A stretch of 64,000 nucleotides of DNA from Phaeacidiphilus oryzae TH49. Lineage in GTDB: Bacteria > Actinomycetota > Actinomycetes > Streptomycetales > Streptomycetaceae. The position numbers and the translations under genes are program-made. The number at the start of each line of letters is the position of its first letter. Position 1 is the first letter of the stretch. Where the stretch lies: positions 168,055-232,054 of the forward strand of contig NZ_JQMQ01000005.1 of assembly GCF_000744815.1 (NCBI RefSeq). The letters are read 5' to 3'. Shown in pieces: positions 35,724 through 44,890 of this stretch. The notes beneath the pieces were generated by a model. It was not told the DNA's origin. It made no database searches and saw only the letters and a list, made by a program, of their open reading frames with translations.

Positions 35724-36572
35724 TTGAGCGCGATTTGTCATGCCCATGGCATTTGGCGCACCATTGCCAAGCCGCTCGCCCTCGCCGCGCTTGCGGCCTC
35801 CACCGTGCTGGGGTTCGCCGGCACGCCGTCCAGCGCGGCCCCCGCGAACCACATCACCCACCCCCAGCTGGACTGGGCGGGCTCCCAGGTCGCCAAGCAC
35901 CAGCCGGCCGCCGTGTCCGCCCCGCCCGCGGTCAGCCCGTTCGCGACCCAGACCCCCGGTCTGGACGTCAGCGCCTACCAGGGGAACGTCGCCTGGTCGA
36001 CGGTGGCCGCCGACGGCGCCAGGTTCGCCTACGTCAAGGCGACCGAGTCCACCAGCTACACCAACCCGTACTTCTCGCAGCAGTACACCGGCTCCTACAA
36101 CGCCGGGATCATCCGCGGGGCCTACCACTTCGCCACCCCGGACACCTCCTCCGGCGCCACCCAGGCGGACTACTTCGTCGCCCACGGCGGCGGCTGGTCG
36201 GGCGACGGGAAGACCCTCCCCGGCATGCTCGACCTGGAGTGGAACCCGTACGGCGCGACCTGCTACGGGCTCTCCGCCTCCGGGATGGTCAACTGGGTGC
36301 TCTCGTTCAGCAACGAGTACCACGCCAAGACCGGGCGCTGGCCGGTGATCTACACCGCGACCAGCTGGTGGAGCCAGTGCACCGGCAACCTGGGGGCGTT
36401 CGCCTCCACCAACCCGCTCTTCATCGCGAACTACAACGGCAGCCCCGGCACCATGCCGTACAACTGGACCTACCAGACCATCTGGCAGTGGGCCGACTCC
36501 GGCACCTTCCCCGGCGACCAGGACCGGTTCAACGGCGACTACAGCCGCGTCCAGGCCCTGGCCAACGGGTGA
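35724..36572 (+). CDS. Secreted GH25 muramidase (lysozyme)
   Basis: A 282-residue peptidoglycan hydrolase. A signal peptide (AKPLALAALAASTVLGFAG, cleavage near SSAAP) is followed by a Pro/Ala linker and a GH25 barrel with catalytic Asp in TPGLDVSAYQG, the DLEWNPYG acid pair and IIRGAYHFATP. Glycosidic cleavage between MurNAc and GlcNAc is expected. TTG 35724 is the most likely start, 5 nt after GGAGG, since no ATG or GTG in frame leaves an intact signal peptide with a ribosome site. Its own promoter must lie in the 122 bp after the lgt terminator. Confidence 0.9.
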   Translation: MSAICHAHGIWRTIAKPLALAALAASTVLGFAGTPSSAAPANHITHPQLDWAGSQVAKHQPAAVSAPPAVSPFATQTPGLDVSAYQGNVAWSTVAADGARFAYVKATESTSYTNPYFSQQYTGSYNAGIIRGAYHFATPDTSSGATQADYFVAHGGGWSGDGKTLPGMLDLEWNPYGATCYGLSASGMVNWVLSFSNEYHAKTGRWPVIYTATSWWSQCTGNLGAFASTNPLFIANYNGSPGTMPYNWTYQTIWQWADSGTFPGDQDRFNGDYSRVQALANG

Positions 36573-36577
36573 CCGCA

Positions 36578-36610
36578 GGGCGCGGGGCCGCCGACCGCGG
36601 CTCCGCGCCC
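36578..36610. terminator. Bidirectional hairpin between muramidase and pgi
   Basis: 14-bp arms (36578-36591, 36597-36610) with one wobble pair and a 5-nt loop, between two convergent genes. Confidence 0.75.
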
Positions 36611-36623
36611 GACCCGACCGGCC

Positions 36624-38288
36624 TCAGCCGCGGCCGCGCAGCCGGCGGTACTCCCCCACCAGGTTCGCCGTGGAGGCGTCGAGACCTGGCACCTCGGCGC
36701 CCTCGGTCAGGGCCGGCTCGACCCGCTTGGCCAGCACCTTGCCCAGCTCGACTCCCCACTGGTCGAAGGAGTCGATGTTCCAGACCGCGCCCTGGGTGAA
36801 CACCTTGTGCTCGTAGAGCGCGACCAGCTGGCCGAGCACCGAGGGGGTGAGCGACTCCGCCAGGACGGTGGTGGTCGGGTGGTTGCCGTGGAAGGTCCGC
36901 GCGGTGACCTGGTGCTCGGGCACGCCCTCGGCCCGCACCTCCTCCGCGGTCTTGCCGAAGGCCAGCGCCTGGCCCTGCGCGAAGAGGTTGGCCATCAGCA
37001 GGTCGTGCTGGTCCTTGAGCATCGGCTCCAGCTCGGCGACCGGCTGGGCGAAGCCGATCAGGTCCGCCGGGATCACCTTGGTGCCCTGGTGGATCAGCTG
37101 GTAGTAGGCGTGCTGGCCGTTGGTGCCCGGGGTGCCCCAGACCACCGGGCCGGTGGTCCAGTGCACCGGCTCGCCCTGGCGGGTGACCGACTTCCCGTTG
37201 GACTCCATGTCCAGCTGCTGGAGGTACGCGGTGAACTTGGACAGGTAGTGGGAGTACGGCAGCACCGCGTGCGACTGGGCGTCGAAGAAGGCGCCGTACC
37301 AGATGCCGAGGAGGCCGAGGAGCATCGGCGCGTTGCGCTCCGGCGGGGCGGTGCGGAAGTGCTCGTCGACGGTGTGGAAGCCCTCCAGCATCTCCCGGAA
37401 CCGGTCCGGACCGATGGCGATCATCAGCGAGAGGCCGATCGCCGAGTCGTAGGAGTAGCGGCCACCGACCCAGTCCCAGAAGACGAACATGTTCTCCGGG
37501 TCGATGCCGAACTCGGAGACCTTCTCGGTGTTGGTGGAGAGCGCCACGAAGTGCTTGGCCACCGCCTCCTGGCCGGCGCCCAGGCCGTCCAGCAGCCACT
37601 TCCGGGCGGAGGAGGCGTTGGTCATGGTCTCGATGGTGGTGAAGGTCTTGGACGCGACCAGGAAGAGGGTCTCGGCCGGGTCGAGGCCCTGCAGAGCCTC
37701 GTGGAGGTCGGCGCCGTCGACATTGGAGACGAAGAAGAAGTTCAGGTTGCGGTCGGAGTACGGCCGCAGCGCCTCGTAGGCCATCGCGGGGCCGAGGTCC
37801 GAGCCGCCGATGCCGATGTTGACGACGTTGCGGATCCGCCTGCCGGTGGAGCCCTTCCACTCGCCGCTGCGCACCCGCGTGCTGAACTCGGCCATCTTGT
37901 CCAGGACTTGGTGCACCTCGGGGACCACGTTGACCCCGTCGACCTCGATCACCTCCTCCGGGTGGGAGCGGAGGGCGACGTGCAGCACCGCGCGGTCCTC
38001 GGTGACGTTGATCTTCTCCCCGCGGAACATCGCGTCCCGCAGCTCGGCGACCCGGCGGACCGCCGCCAGCCGGCGCAGCAGCTCCAGCGTCTCATCGGTG
38101 ACGAGCTGCTTGGAGTAGTCGATGTACAGGTCCCCGACCCTCAGGGTGTACCGCTCGGCGCGGTCCGGGTCGGCGGCGAACAGCTCGCGCAGATGGGTGT
38201 CGCCCAGCGCCTCGCGGTGCTTGCCCAGCGCCTCCCATTCCGGCAGCTTGTCCAGCCGGGCCTGGGCCTGCGCAGTGGATTCCGACAC
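36624..38288 (-). CDS. pgi: Glucose-6-phosphate isomerase
   Basis: A 554-residue enzyme interconverting glucose-6-phosphate and fructose-6-phosphate, the GlmS substrate. Both family signatures are present: [19 protein letters not shown] and [36 protein letters not shown] and [12 protein letters not shown] bind the phosphate; catalytic Glu lies in MESNGKSV and His in the HGNHPTTT region. GTG 38288 has GAGGAG 6 nt upstream. GTCGTACGAC palindromic DNA in its 97-bp upstream gap may be regulatory. Streptomycetes often carry two pgi genes, so this may not be the only copy. Confidence 0.95.
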   Translation of the reverse strand: MSESTAQAQARLDKLPEWEALGKHREALGDTHLRELFAADPDRAERYTLRVGDLYIDYSKQLVTDETLELLRRLAAVRRVAELRDAMFRGEKINVTEDRAVLHVALRSHPEEVIEVDGVNVVPEVHQVLDKMAEFSTRVRSGEWKGSTGRRIRNVVNIGIGGSDLGPAMAYEALRPYSDRNLNFFFVSNVDGADLHEALQGLDPAETLFLVASKTFTTIETMTNASSARKWLLDGLGAGQEAVAKHFVALSTNTEKVSEFGIDPENMFVFWDWVGGRYSYDSAIGLSLMIAIGPDRFREMLEGFHTVDEHFRTAPPERNAPMLLGLLGIWYGAFFDAQSHAVLPYSHYLSKFTAYLQQLDMESNGKSVTRQGEPVHWTTGPVVWGTPGTNGQHAYYQLIHQGTKVIPADLIGFAQPVAELEPMLKDQHDLLMANLFAQGQALAFGKTAEEVRAEGVPEHQVTARTFHGNHPTTTVLAESLTPSVLGQLVALYEHKVFTQGAVWNIDSFDQWGVELGKVLAKRVEPALTEGAEVPGLDASTANLVGEYRRLRGRG

Positions 38289-38385
38289 GGTTCACTCCTC
38301 GTGCGTCCAAGTGGTGCGGTCGTGCGGGTCGTACCGGTCGTACGACGCACCCCACACTCTGCCACTCGGGTCTGACGGCTGCTGC

Positions 38386-39807
38386 TCATGCCCCGCCGAT
38401 CGCGGTGACCCCGGCCGTGGTACCGACGTAGGCGCGGCCGCCGGCCAGCACCGGCGAGACGAAGTGCGGCAGCGTTCCCAGCGCGAGGGAGGCGAGTTGC
38501 CGGCCGGTCGCCGCGTCCAGCACGTGGAGTGTCCCGGTCCCCCAGTCCGCGACCCAGACCGCGCCGCCGTGCCCGCCGGGGCCCGGTCCGAGGACCGGCG
38601 AGCCGCCCTGGCCGAGGGGGAATCGCCAGCCGGTGCGCAGGGTGCCGTCCGCGCCGACGGTGATCTGCTGGAGGCCGCTGCGGCAGGGCAGATACACCGT
38701 CAGGCCCCGGACGGCGGCGGCGCCGTAGGCCGGGCAGGACTGGATGCCGGCGAGCTGACCGCCGATCCCGCCGAGGTGGCGGGCGTCCAGCAGGTAGACC
38801 GTTCCCGACTTCCCGGCCTGGAGGAGGAACCGGCCGACCCGCACGGGGGTGAGCGAACCGAGGTCGGAGTCCGAGGCGTTGTCCTTGGCCCAGTCCGCCG
38901 GGGCGAAGGCGCCGACCCGGCGCAGGGTGGGCGTGGCGAGCGCGGTGACCGAGTCCGAGCCGTCCCAACTCCCGCCGGTGGCGGCGCCGTTGCCGACCGC
39001 CACATAGAGCAGGGAACCGTCCGCCACCGGGCCGCCGGGCGCCCAGATGCCGCCCTCCCGGGAGGTGGGGACGGTGAAGGAGTAGACCGGGCCGCCGCCG
39101 GTGACCGGCACCGAGAGGACCGAGCCGAGGTACCGCCCGCAGTCCCCGTTGAGGCCGCCGTAGGCGATGTACACCCGGCCGCGGGAGACGGCGAGCGCCG
39201 CCCGCTGCTGTTCGGCGGTGCGGTCGCCGTGCGGCGGCTCGACCTCCCGGCTGAGCCGCAGGGCGCCCGACCCGGCGTCGAGGCCGAGGAGCCAGTGCCG
39301 GGCCCCGGTGGTCTCGGCGACCACCAGCACCATGCCGGTGGCCGGGTCGTAGGCGGGGGTGCCGGTGATCCCGAGCGGGTCGATGCTGCCGCAGGGCAGC
39401 TCGGAGAGCGGGACGGGGGTGCCCAGGTGGCGGCGCCACAGGACGTGGCCGGTGGCCGGGTCGAGGGCGTAGACCGAATCGTTCTCGGTGGCGGCCAGCA
39501 CCCGGCCGCGGATCAGCAGCGGCTGGCCGTAGACGGTGCCGTCCAGATGGGCGGTCCAGTCGGTACGGAGCCCGGCCGCCGGCGCGGGCCCGGCGGCGGC
39601 GCCGGTGCGCAGGGGGTCCCTGTGGTAGACCGGCCAGTCCCCGGGGGCGGCGGGCCGCGGGGGGCCGAGGGCCGAGGCGCCCGGCGTCAGCGGAGTGGGC
39701 TGGGCGCCGGCGGTGCTCCCGGCCTCGCAGCCGGTCAGTGCGGACAGCCCGACCAGCAGCAGGACCAGGGCGAGCAGCCCGACGCCGCGCCTCGTGCGAT
39801 GGCCCAT
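38386..39807 (-). CDS. PQQ-like beta-propeller lipoprotein
   Basis: A 473-residue secreted lipoprotein. A basic start and hydrophobic helix end in the lipobox ALTGC (Cys 27). After a Pro/Ala linker it has repeated propeller blades with the Y-A-L-D-P-A-T-G pattern (SVYALDPATGHVLWRR, HVLDAATGRQLASL) typical of PQQ-like WD40-type repeats. Such propellers in actinobacteria usually bind proteins or polysaccharide rather than PQQ. Two further Cys pairs (LPCGSID, GDCGRY, SCPAYG, PCRSGL) could form disulfides. Function is unknown. It would need Lgt, and Lnt for N-acylation. Confidence 0.85.
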   Translation of the reverse strand: MGHRTRRGVGLLALVLLLVGLSALTGCEAGSTAGAQPTPLTPGASALGPPRPAAPGDWPVYHRDPLRTGAAAGPAPAAGLRTDWTAHLDGTVYGQPLLIRGRVLAATENDSVYALDPATGHVLWRRHLGTPVPLSELPCGSIDPLGITGTPAYDPATGMVLVVAETTGARHWLLGLDAGSGALRLSREVEPPHGDRTAEQQRAALAVSRGRVYIAYGGLNGDCGRYLGSVLSVPVTGGGPVYSFTVPTSREGGIWAPGGPVADGSLLYVAVGNGAATGGSWDGSDSVTALATPTLRRVGAFAPADWAKDNASDSDLGSLTPVRVGRFLLQAGKSGTVYLLDARHLGGIGGQLAGIQSCPAYGAAAVRGLTVYLPCRSGLQQITVGADGTLRTGWRFPLGQGGSPVLGPGPGGHGGAVWVADWGTGTLHVLDAATGRQLASLALGTLPHFVSPVLAGGRAYVGTTAGVTAIGGA

Positions 39808-40370
39808 GCCCGTGCCGCCCCCTCCCGGCGCTCCTCAGAAGATGATGCGGGGAGAAGGTGACGGGACGTCAAGTCGCGGGTGCCGAACGGGGGCGGGGAC
39901 GGGCGGCCTCGATCTGGAGAGCGGTCCCGGCGCCGCCTCCGGATCGCCGGGCAGGGGCCCGGGCAGGCGCCTCACTCAGGGGGTCCGCCGCGACGCGGCG
40001 GTCAGCCGCACCGTCCGGACGTGGGTCGCGGTGGTCGCCGCCGAGGCCGAGCCCTTCGTTTCCATGGTCGAATGCGGCTCCGCCTTCGAGACCGCGGGTG
40101 GGCCGTCGAGAAGTCCCCGAACAGCCGGTGGGCGCGACCCTCCGCTGTCCGCCGGACGGGCGGGGGTGGTGATCCGGCCCGCCCGCACCGCCCGGACCTG
40201 GGCGTCCGCCCTTTCGAACCTTCTGAGATGATGCGTTCGCACGGCGACAGCGCGTCAACACTCGGCTGCACGCTGGCGTTCCCGTGCTGGTCACCCGCGG
40301 GTCCAGGTTGCATACTGGCCGCCCGGGGGCCAGAGCCCGAGGTAACGGACCTGATGGAGAAGGTGATCTG
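39808..40370. other. 563-bp stretch without a convincing gene
   Basis: Open frames here overlap each other on both strands and lack ribosome sites and recognisable domains. It must hold the promoters of the divergent lipoprotein and GntR genes. A relatively AT-rich patch (GGTTGCATACTGG, 40307-40319), 52 bp before the GntR start, could contain a -10 box (CATACT). Confidence 0.5.
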
Positions 40371-41048
40371 ATGGGCGGTCGGCCCTCGGCGATGGAAGGC
40401 GCGCCCACGCTCACCCGCAGCTCGCTGCGCGAGCAGGTGCGAGAACTCCTCCTGGAGGGGCTCCTCTCCGGCCGGTGGCAGCCCGGTGAGCGGATCGTGG
40501 AGCGGCGGGTCGCGGCCGAGCTGATGGTGAGCCAGGCGCCGGTGCGCGAGGCCCTGCGCGAGCTGGAGACCCTCCGGCTGATCGAGACGGTGCCCGGTAA
40601 GGGCGCCCGGGTCCGCAACTTCACCCCCGAGGATCTGGCCGAGACCTTCCCGGTACGGGCCGGCCTGGAGCGGGTCGCCGCCGAGCTGGGCGCGGACCGT
40701 CTGGCCGAGGACCCCAAGCAGCTGGAGGAGCACGTCGAGGCGATGCGGCACTCGGTGTCGATCGGCGACACCGACGCCGAGCAGCGCGAGGTGCTGGCCT
40801 TCCACCGGGCCATCGTGGAGGCCTCCGGCAACAGGGTCCTGGTCTACTCCTGGGAGTCCCTGGGCATCGAGGTGTGGAGCGCCCTCTCGCTGCGCTGGTT
40901 CCGCCCGCACACCCATGACAACGCCGCCGAGCACCAGCCGCTGATCGACGCCTTCCGGCGCCGCGACCCGGACGTGGCCGACCAGGTCTACCAGCACGTC
41001 CTGAACTGCTCCCCGGCCGTCCCCGGCACCTCGCCCGCCGAGGACTGA
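40371..41048 (+). CDS. GntR family regulator, FadR/FCD subfamily
   Basis: A 225-residue regulator. The winged helix spans LTRSSLREQVRELLLEGLLS, RIVERRVAAELMVSQAPVRE and TVPGKGARVRNF; the helical FCD effector domain follows with Asp/His metal-ligand positions (EVLAFHRAIVEASGNR and HQPLIDAFRRRD). I chose ATG 40371 with AAGGTG about 7 nt upstream; ATG 40392 is an alternative. FCD regulators usually sense carboxylic acids and act near their own gene. The flavoprotein gene 85 bp downstream is a possible partner. Confidence 0.88.
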   Translation: MGGRPSAMEGAPTLTRSSLREQVRELLLEGLLSGRWQPGERIVERRVAAELMVSQAPVREALRELETLRLIETVPGKGARVRNFTPEDLAETFPVRAGLERVAAELGADRLAEDPKQLEEHVEAMRHSVSIGDTDAEQREVLAFHRAIVEASGNRVLVYSWESLGIEVWSALSLRWFRPHTHDNAAEHQPLIDAFRRRDPDVADQVYQHVLNCSPAVPGTSPAED

Positions 41049-41092
41049 CCGGCCCGGAGACGCCGGGCCCGACCGGCCCGGAGACGCCGGGC
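41047..41092 (+). repeat. 22-bp direct repeat at the GntR stop codon
   Basis: A 22-bp unit beginning GACCGGCCCGGAGACGCCGG occurs at 41047-41068 and 41071-41092, exact over its length. The first copy starts inside the TGA stop. Each unit is self-complementary in part and could form small hairpins. Confidence 0.75.
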
Positions 41093-41133
41093 GCCCCGGG
41101 AAGACGGCCGCTCCCGGCGGTGTTGTCGCCGAT

Positions 41134-42540
41134 ATGAAGGTTGCGGATTCAACGACTTCCGGGTCGTCCACCCCACCGCTGGAGACCGTGGTCGTCGGCG
41201 CCGGCCAGGGCGGGCTCTCCGCCGCCTACCATCTGGCCCGGCGCGGCCTGGCCCGCTGGACCGAGCTCCTGGTCCTGGACGCGGACGCCGCTCCGGGCGG
41301 CGCCTGGGCCCACCGGACGCCGTCACTGACCATGCGGGACGTCAACGGGCTCCATCCGCTGCCCGGCGCCCCCGTTCCCGCCTTCGCCGAGGACGCCCCG
41401 GCCCGGGACGTCGTCCCCGCCTACTTCGCCGACTACGAGCGGCGGTTCGCCCTCCCGGTACTCCGGCCCGCCCCGGTCGCCTCGGTCACCGACGGCCCCG
41501 GCGCACTGCTGACCGTGCGGACGGCCGACGGCCGCAGCTGGACCACCCGCACCCTGGTCAGCGCGACCGGCACCTGGACCCGCCCGTTCCTCCCCCACTA
41601 CCCCGGCACGGAGCTCTTCCGTGGCCGGCGGCTGCACAGCGCCGAGTACCGCGGCCCGGAGACCTTCGCCGGCCGGCGGGTCCTGGTCGTCGGCGGGGGA
41701 CTCTCGGCGATCCAGGTCCTGGCCGAGATCCGGGAGTTCGCCCCCGGCGCCGAGACGATCTGGACCACTCGCACCCCGCCCCGGTTCCGCCCGGAGCACG
41801 ACGGGTTCACCCCCGAGGACGGCCGGGCCGCGGTCGCCCTGGTCGAGCAGCGGGTGCGGGCCGGCCTGCCGCCGCAGCCGGTGGTCGCGGTCACCGGCCT
41901 GCCGCTCACCAGCTATCTGCGCCGGGCCCGTGAACTGGGCGTGCTGAACCGGCGGGAGATGTTCCACCACCTCACAGAGGACTCCGCGGTCTGGGCCGAC
42001 GGCCGCCGGGAGCGGATCGACGCGATCGTCTGGGCCACCGGCTTCCGCCCGGCCGTCGGCCACCTCGCGCCGCTGGGCCTCCGCGGTCCCGGCGGCGGCA
42101 TCCGCCTGGACGGGGACGGGGACACCCGGGCGGCCGCCGACCACCGCGTCCATCTGATCGGCTACGGCCCCTCGGCCTCCACCATCGGCGCCAACCGGGC
42201 CGGCCGGGCCGCCGCGGCCGGCGTACTGCGCAGCCTGGGACGGAGCGGGCCGCGCACCCGGGACGGGGTCGCGGCCTCCGCTACCGCTGATCCGGGCCGC
42301 CGTGCGGACGGCCCGGTCGGCCCGGTCGGCCCGGACGACCTGGTTCGGCCGCACCCGGGCCGGATATCGGCAGGTTCCACAGCACGCCCGGCGTCCCCGT
42401 CTCCGACTGCGGTCGCGGCCGCAGCAGCCGCTCCCACAGGCGCACCCGCAGCCGGCGCAGCGCCCGATGGGTCCGCCGCAGCTCGGCCGCGGACCGCCGG
42501 GCGGCTCGCAGCAGCCAGCTCGGCGGTCCCGGCGGGCTGA
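41134..42540 (+). CDS. FAD/NAD(P)-binding flavoprotein monooxygenase-like protein
   Basis: A 468-residue protein with an FAD-binding GAGQGGLSAAYHLARRG near residue 21, a second Rossmann loop VVGGGLSAIQVLAEI for NADPH and VWATGFRPAVGHL near the end of the core, as in flavin-containing monooxygenases. The core ends around residue 375 (STIGANRAGRAAAAGVLRSL). The last 90 or so residues are Ala/Pro/Gly-rich low complexity, unlike the family, and may reflect a lost stop codon or base error. Substrate could be an amine, sulfide or ketone. No ribosome site is obvious at ATG 41134. Confidence 0.8.
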   Translation: MKVADSTTSGSSTPPLETVVVGAGQGGLSAAYHLARRGLARWTELLVLDADAAPGGAWAHRTPSLTMRDVNGLHPLPGAPVPAFAEDAPARDVVPAYFADYERRFALPVLRPAPVASVTDGPGALLTVRTADGRSWTTRTLVSATGTWTRPFLPHYPGTELFRGRRLHSAEYRGPETFAGRRVLVVGGGLSAIQVLAEIREFAPGAETIWTTRTPPRFRPEHDGFTPEDGRAAVALVEQRVRAGLPPQPVVAVTGLPLTSYLRRARELGVLNRREMFHHLTEDSAVWADGRRERIDAIVWATGFRPAVGHLAPLGLRGPGGGIRLDGDGDTRAAADHRVHLIGYGPSASTIGANRAGRAAAAGVLRSLGRSGPRTRDGVAASATADPGRRADGPVGPVGPDDLVRPHPGRISAGSTARPASPSPTAVAAAAAAPTGAPAAGAAPDGSAAARPRTAGRLAAASSAVPAG

Positions 42541-42547
42541 ACCCTCT

Positions 42548-43012
42548 TCAAGGGACGACCGTCACCGGCCACCGGCCGTGCTTCACCAGGCGCACCGCGA
42601 CCGAGCCCACCAGCCGGTGGCCGGCCTGCTCGGAGGCACCGATCACCACCGCGTCCGCCCGCATCTGGTCGGCCGCCTGGGCGATGCCGGTGTACGCCTC
42701 GCCGGGGAAGGTGTGGAACTCCCAGCGCAGCTGCCGGGACCACCCCGACCGCTCGGCCGCCTCCCGCACCTCCCGCTCCAGCTGCTCGGCGAGCTGCTGG
42801 CCACTCGCCACCGCCGCGGCACCCACCCCGGGGGCGACCGACCCGGACAGCGGCTGCACATACACCAGGGCCAGCAGGGCGTTCTGACGGCGGGCCAGCC
42901 CGGCCGCATACGCGGCGGCCCGCCAGGACGACTCGGACCCGTCCAAGCCCGCCACGATCACCCGTGGTCCGTCCGTACCCAGTTCGAAGCCGTGTTCCCG
43001 TTCCGCGCTCAC
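42548..43012 (-). CDS. Universal stress protein (UspA family)
   Basis: A 154-residue single Usp domain. VIVAGLDGSESSWRAAAYAA is the first strand and helix, and DAVVIGASEQAGHRLVGSVAVRLVKHG holds the nucleotide-loop region. The usual ATP motif is G-x2-G-x9-G-S/T; here it reads GASEQAGHRLVGSVA, with the first Gly pair shifted, so ATP binding is uncertain. The C-terminus WPVTVVP is canonical. GTG 43012 is the start. The gene is convergent with the flavoprotein and follows the DMT transporter by 49 bp on the same strand. Confidence 0.85.
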   Translation of the reverse strand: MSAEREHGFELGTDGPRVIVAGLDGSESSWRAAAYAAGLARRQNALLALVYVQPLSGSVAPGVGAAAVASGQQLAEQLEREVREAAERSGWSRQLRWEFHTFPGEAYTGIAQAADQMRADAVVIGASEQAGHRLVGSVAVRLVKHGRWPVTVVP

Positions 43013-43061
43013 GGCCCAAGAGGCTAGCGACCTGCGGCTTCCTTGGACACCTGAACGAAGA

Positions 43062-44084
43062 TCACGTCTCGGTGTCGACGGTCTGCCGAGGCCGTACGGG
43101 CGACTCCTCGGGACGCTCAGAACGCTCCCCGCGGGACTGCGGGCCCGGCCGCGGCCCCGGCTCCTGGACCGGCGGCGGGCTTCCGGCGGCCACCGTCCTG
43201 GACTCCGAACCCGCCTGCGTCATCAGCGACTTCATGCTGGGCATCCGGGACAGCGCGATCGCCCCGAAGAGCACCAGACCGGCACCGATGATCTCCGGCA
43301 CCAGGAACCAGCCGGTGCGCACGGTCTCCGAGTAGAGGGTCACGCCCAGGGAGAGGGAGATCAGCGCGTCGCCCAGGGTCAGCGCCGGCTGCGAGGCCAC
43401 CAGCGGCCCCGACTGCATCGCGTTCTCCAGCAGGAAGAGCCCCAGCACCCCGACGGCCGCGAAGGCGTAGGTCTGCCAGGCCTCGAAGAAGGCGGCCACG
43501 CCGTGCCGGTCCAGGGTGTCGGTGGCGGACTTCATCAGCGCCGCGGTCAGCGCGTAGGCGATGGCCGTGGCCAGTCCCAGGCAGGCCGCCCGGGCGGGAC
43601 CGAAGGGGCGCCGCAGGGCGGCGACGCAGAGCACGAAGACCGCGCCCAGGCAGCAGACCAGCGACAGTATCCAGAGCGGCATCGGCGCCTGCGGCGTGCC
43701 GCCGGTCGGCCGCGCCGCCACCAGCGCCATGGCCAGCCCCGCCACGATGCAGGCCACCGGGACCCACACCTGACGGGTCATCGACTTCCGCCACACCAGG
43801 CCGGCGATGAACAGCGCGCAGGGCAGTTCGAGCACGAATATCGGCTGGACCACCGCCAGCGGGCCGGTGGCCAGCGCCGCGGCCTGGAAGAGCGCGGCGA
43901 AGATCACCGCCAGGATGCCGCCCAGCCACACCGGATGCTTGACCAGGTCGATCATCAGCCGCAACCGGAAGCTGTCCGCGGACGGCACGGTGAGGGCCGC
44001 CCGGCGCTGCAGCACCGTGCCTGCCGCGTTGCTCCCCGCGGCGAGCAGCGCGAACACCACGGACAGAGCGGATGTAACGGACAC
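43062..44084 (-). CDS. DMT-superfamily (EamA/NIPA-like) membrane transporter
   Basis: A 340-residue protein with about nine to ten hydrophobic helices, starting SVTSALSVVFALLAAGSNAA, including LAVVQPIFVLELPCALFIAG and LVASQPALTLGDALISLSLG, which are the repeat-equivalent segments of the DMT fold. A long hydrophilic Pro/Arg-rich tail follows. Close relatives in streptomycetes are annotated only as DMT transporters; some resemble magnesium transporters of the NIPA group. GTG 44084 is preceded by a GGGAGGGG ribosome site. I cannot infer the substrate from context. Confidence 0.8.
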   Translation of the reverse strand: MSVTSALSVVFALLAAGSNAAGTVLQRRAALTVPSADSFRLRLMIDLVKHPVWLGGILAVIFAALFQAAALATGPLAVVQPIFVLELPCALFIAGLVWRKSMTRQVWVPVACIVAGLAMALVAARPTGGTPQAPMPLWILSLVCCLGAVFVLCVAALRRPFGPARAACLGLATAIAYALTAALMKSATDTLDRHGVAAFFEAWQTYAFAAVGVLGLFLLENAMQSGPLVASQPALTLGDALISLSLGVTLYSETVRTGWFLVPEIIGAGLVLFGAIALSRMPSMKSLMTQAGSESRTVAAGSPPPVQEPGPRPGPQSRGERSERPEESPVRPRQTVDTET

Positions 44085-44364
44085 CCGGTGTCCCCTCCCG
44101 TTCCCGATTCCGATCCAGAGCGACGACCCGTGGCCCGGGACGTCTGCGCCCCCGGAACGCCCAACCCAGGTCAACCGCCGGGCGCTCAGGTTTCTTCCGC
44201 CGTATTTACCCGGCTCTTAGCTTCCCCGCTCACAGCGTCCCACACGGGTCCGACAGAAGCGGTAGGGGTATCCCCCGTCGTGCGCCGGGGGGCCACCGCC
44301 CGTGCGCAGGTCACGGCCTGACGGTGGGTCTACCGGATCCCTCCCTCCGTTCCGGGCGGATGTA

Positions 44365-44395
44365 TGAACGCGCGTTCAAGCCCCCTGGGTACGAT
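44365..44395 (+). promoter_or_regulatory. Operator and -10 box of the ArsR gene
   Basis: TGAACGCGCGTTCA (44365-44378) is a perfect 14-bp palindrome at the position of the -35 element. TACGAT (44390-44395) is the -10, 6 nt before the ATG. This is the classic layout for autorepression by an ArsR/SmtB dimer. Confidence 0.75.
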
Positions 44396-44401
44396 GGCCG
44401 C

Positions 44402-44821
44402 ATGGGCCATGCGAACGCGACGGGCGGTGCGGAATCCGCCCCCGCCACCGAGGAGAGCCGCCGACGGCTGGACGCGGCCAGCGCCGCCACCGTCGCGACC
44501 ACCCTGCAGGCCCTCGCCACGCCCTCCCGGCTGCTGATCCTCTCCCGCCTCCGCGAGGGGCCGTGCGCGGCCACCGAGCTCGCCGCCGAGGTCGGCATGG
44601 AGCAGTCCGCCTGCTCCCACCAGCTGCGGCTGCTGCGGAACCTCGGGATGGTGACCGGGGAGCGCCACGGGCGCAGCGTCGTCTACGCCCTGTACGACGA
44701 CCATGTCGCCGAGCTGCTCGACCAGGCGGTCTACCACGTGGAGCACCTGCGCCTCGGCCTGCGGGACACGCCGCGCCCGACCGGCCCGGATAAGGCGGAA
44801 GCGGCGGTCGCCACCCCATAG
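44402..44821 (+). CDS. ArsR/SmtB family metalloregulator
   Basis: A 139-residue winged-helix repressor with ALATPSRLLILSRLREGPCAATELAAEVGMEQSACSHQLRLLR (recognition helix Q-S-A-C-S-H-Q-L) and the wing GERHGRSVVYALYDDHV. The C-terminal helix DDHVAELLDQAVYHVEHLRL has the D-x2-V-x-E-L-L spacing and His residues of nickel/cobalt or zinc sensors (NmtR/CzrA type, alpha-5 site). Cys in the recognition helix is also seen in this group. The mRNA is probably leaderless. A DedA gene follows after 69 bp, with no metal exporter in the window. Confidence 0.88.
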   Translation: MGHANATGGAESAPATEESRRRLDAASAATVATTLQALATPSRLLILSRLREGPCAATELAAEVGMEQSACSHQLRLLRNLGMVTGERHGRSVVYALYDDHVAELLDQAVYHVEHLRLGLRDTPRPTGPDKAEAAVATP

Positions 44822-44890
44822 GGTTGGGAACCACACCAGCCGCACCGGGAGTTCGCACTACGCCCGGCAAGCGACGGACCGAGGACGGCG

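Noticed and set aside
39976..40242. 88-codon minus-strand frame upstream of the lipoprotein gene
   Set aside because: Arg/Ala/Ser-rich with no recognisable motif or ribosome site; overlapping frames on the other strand look equally plausible.
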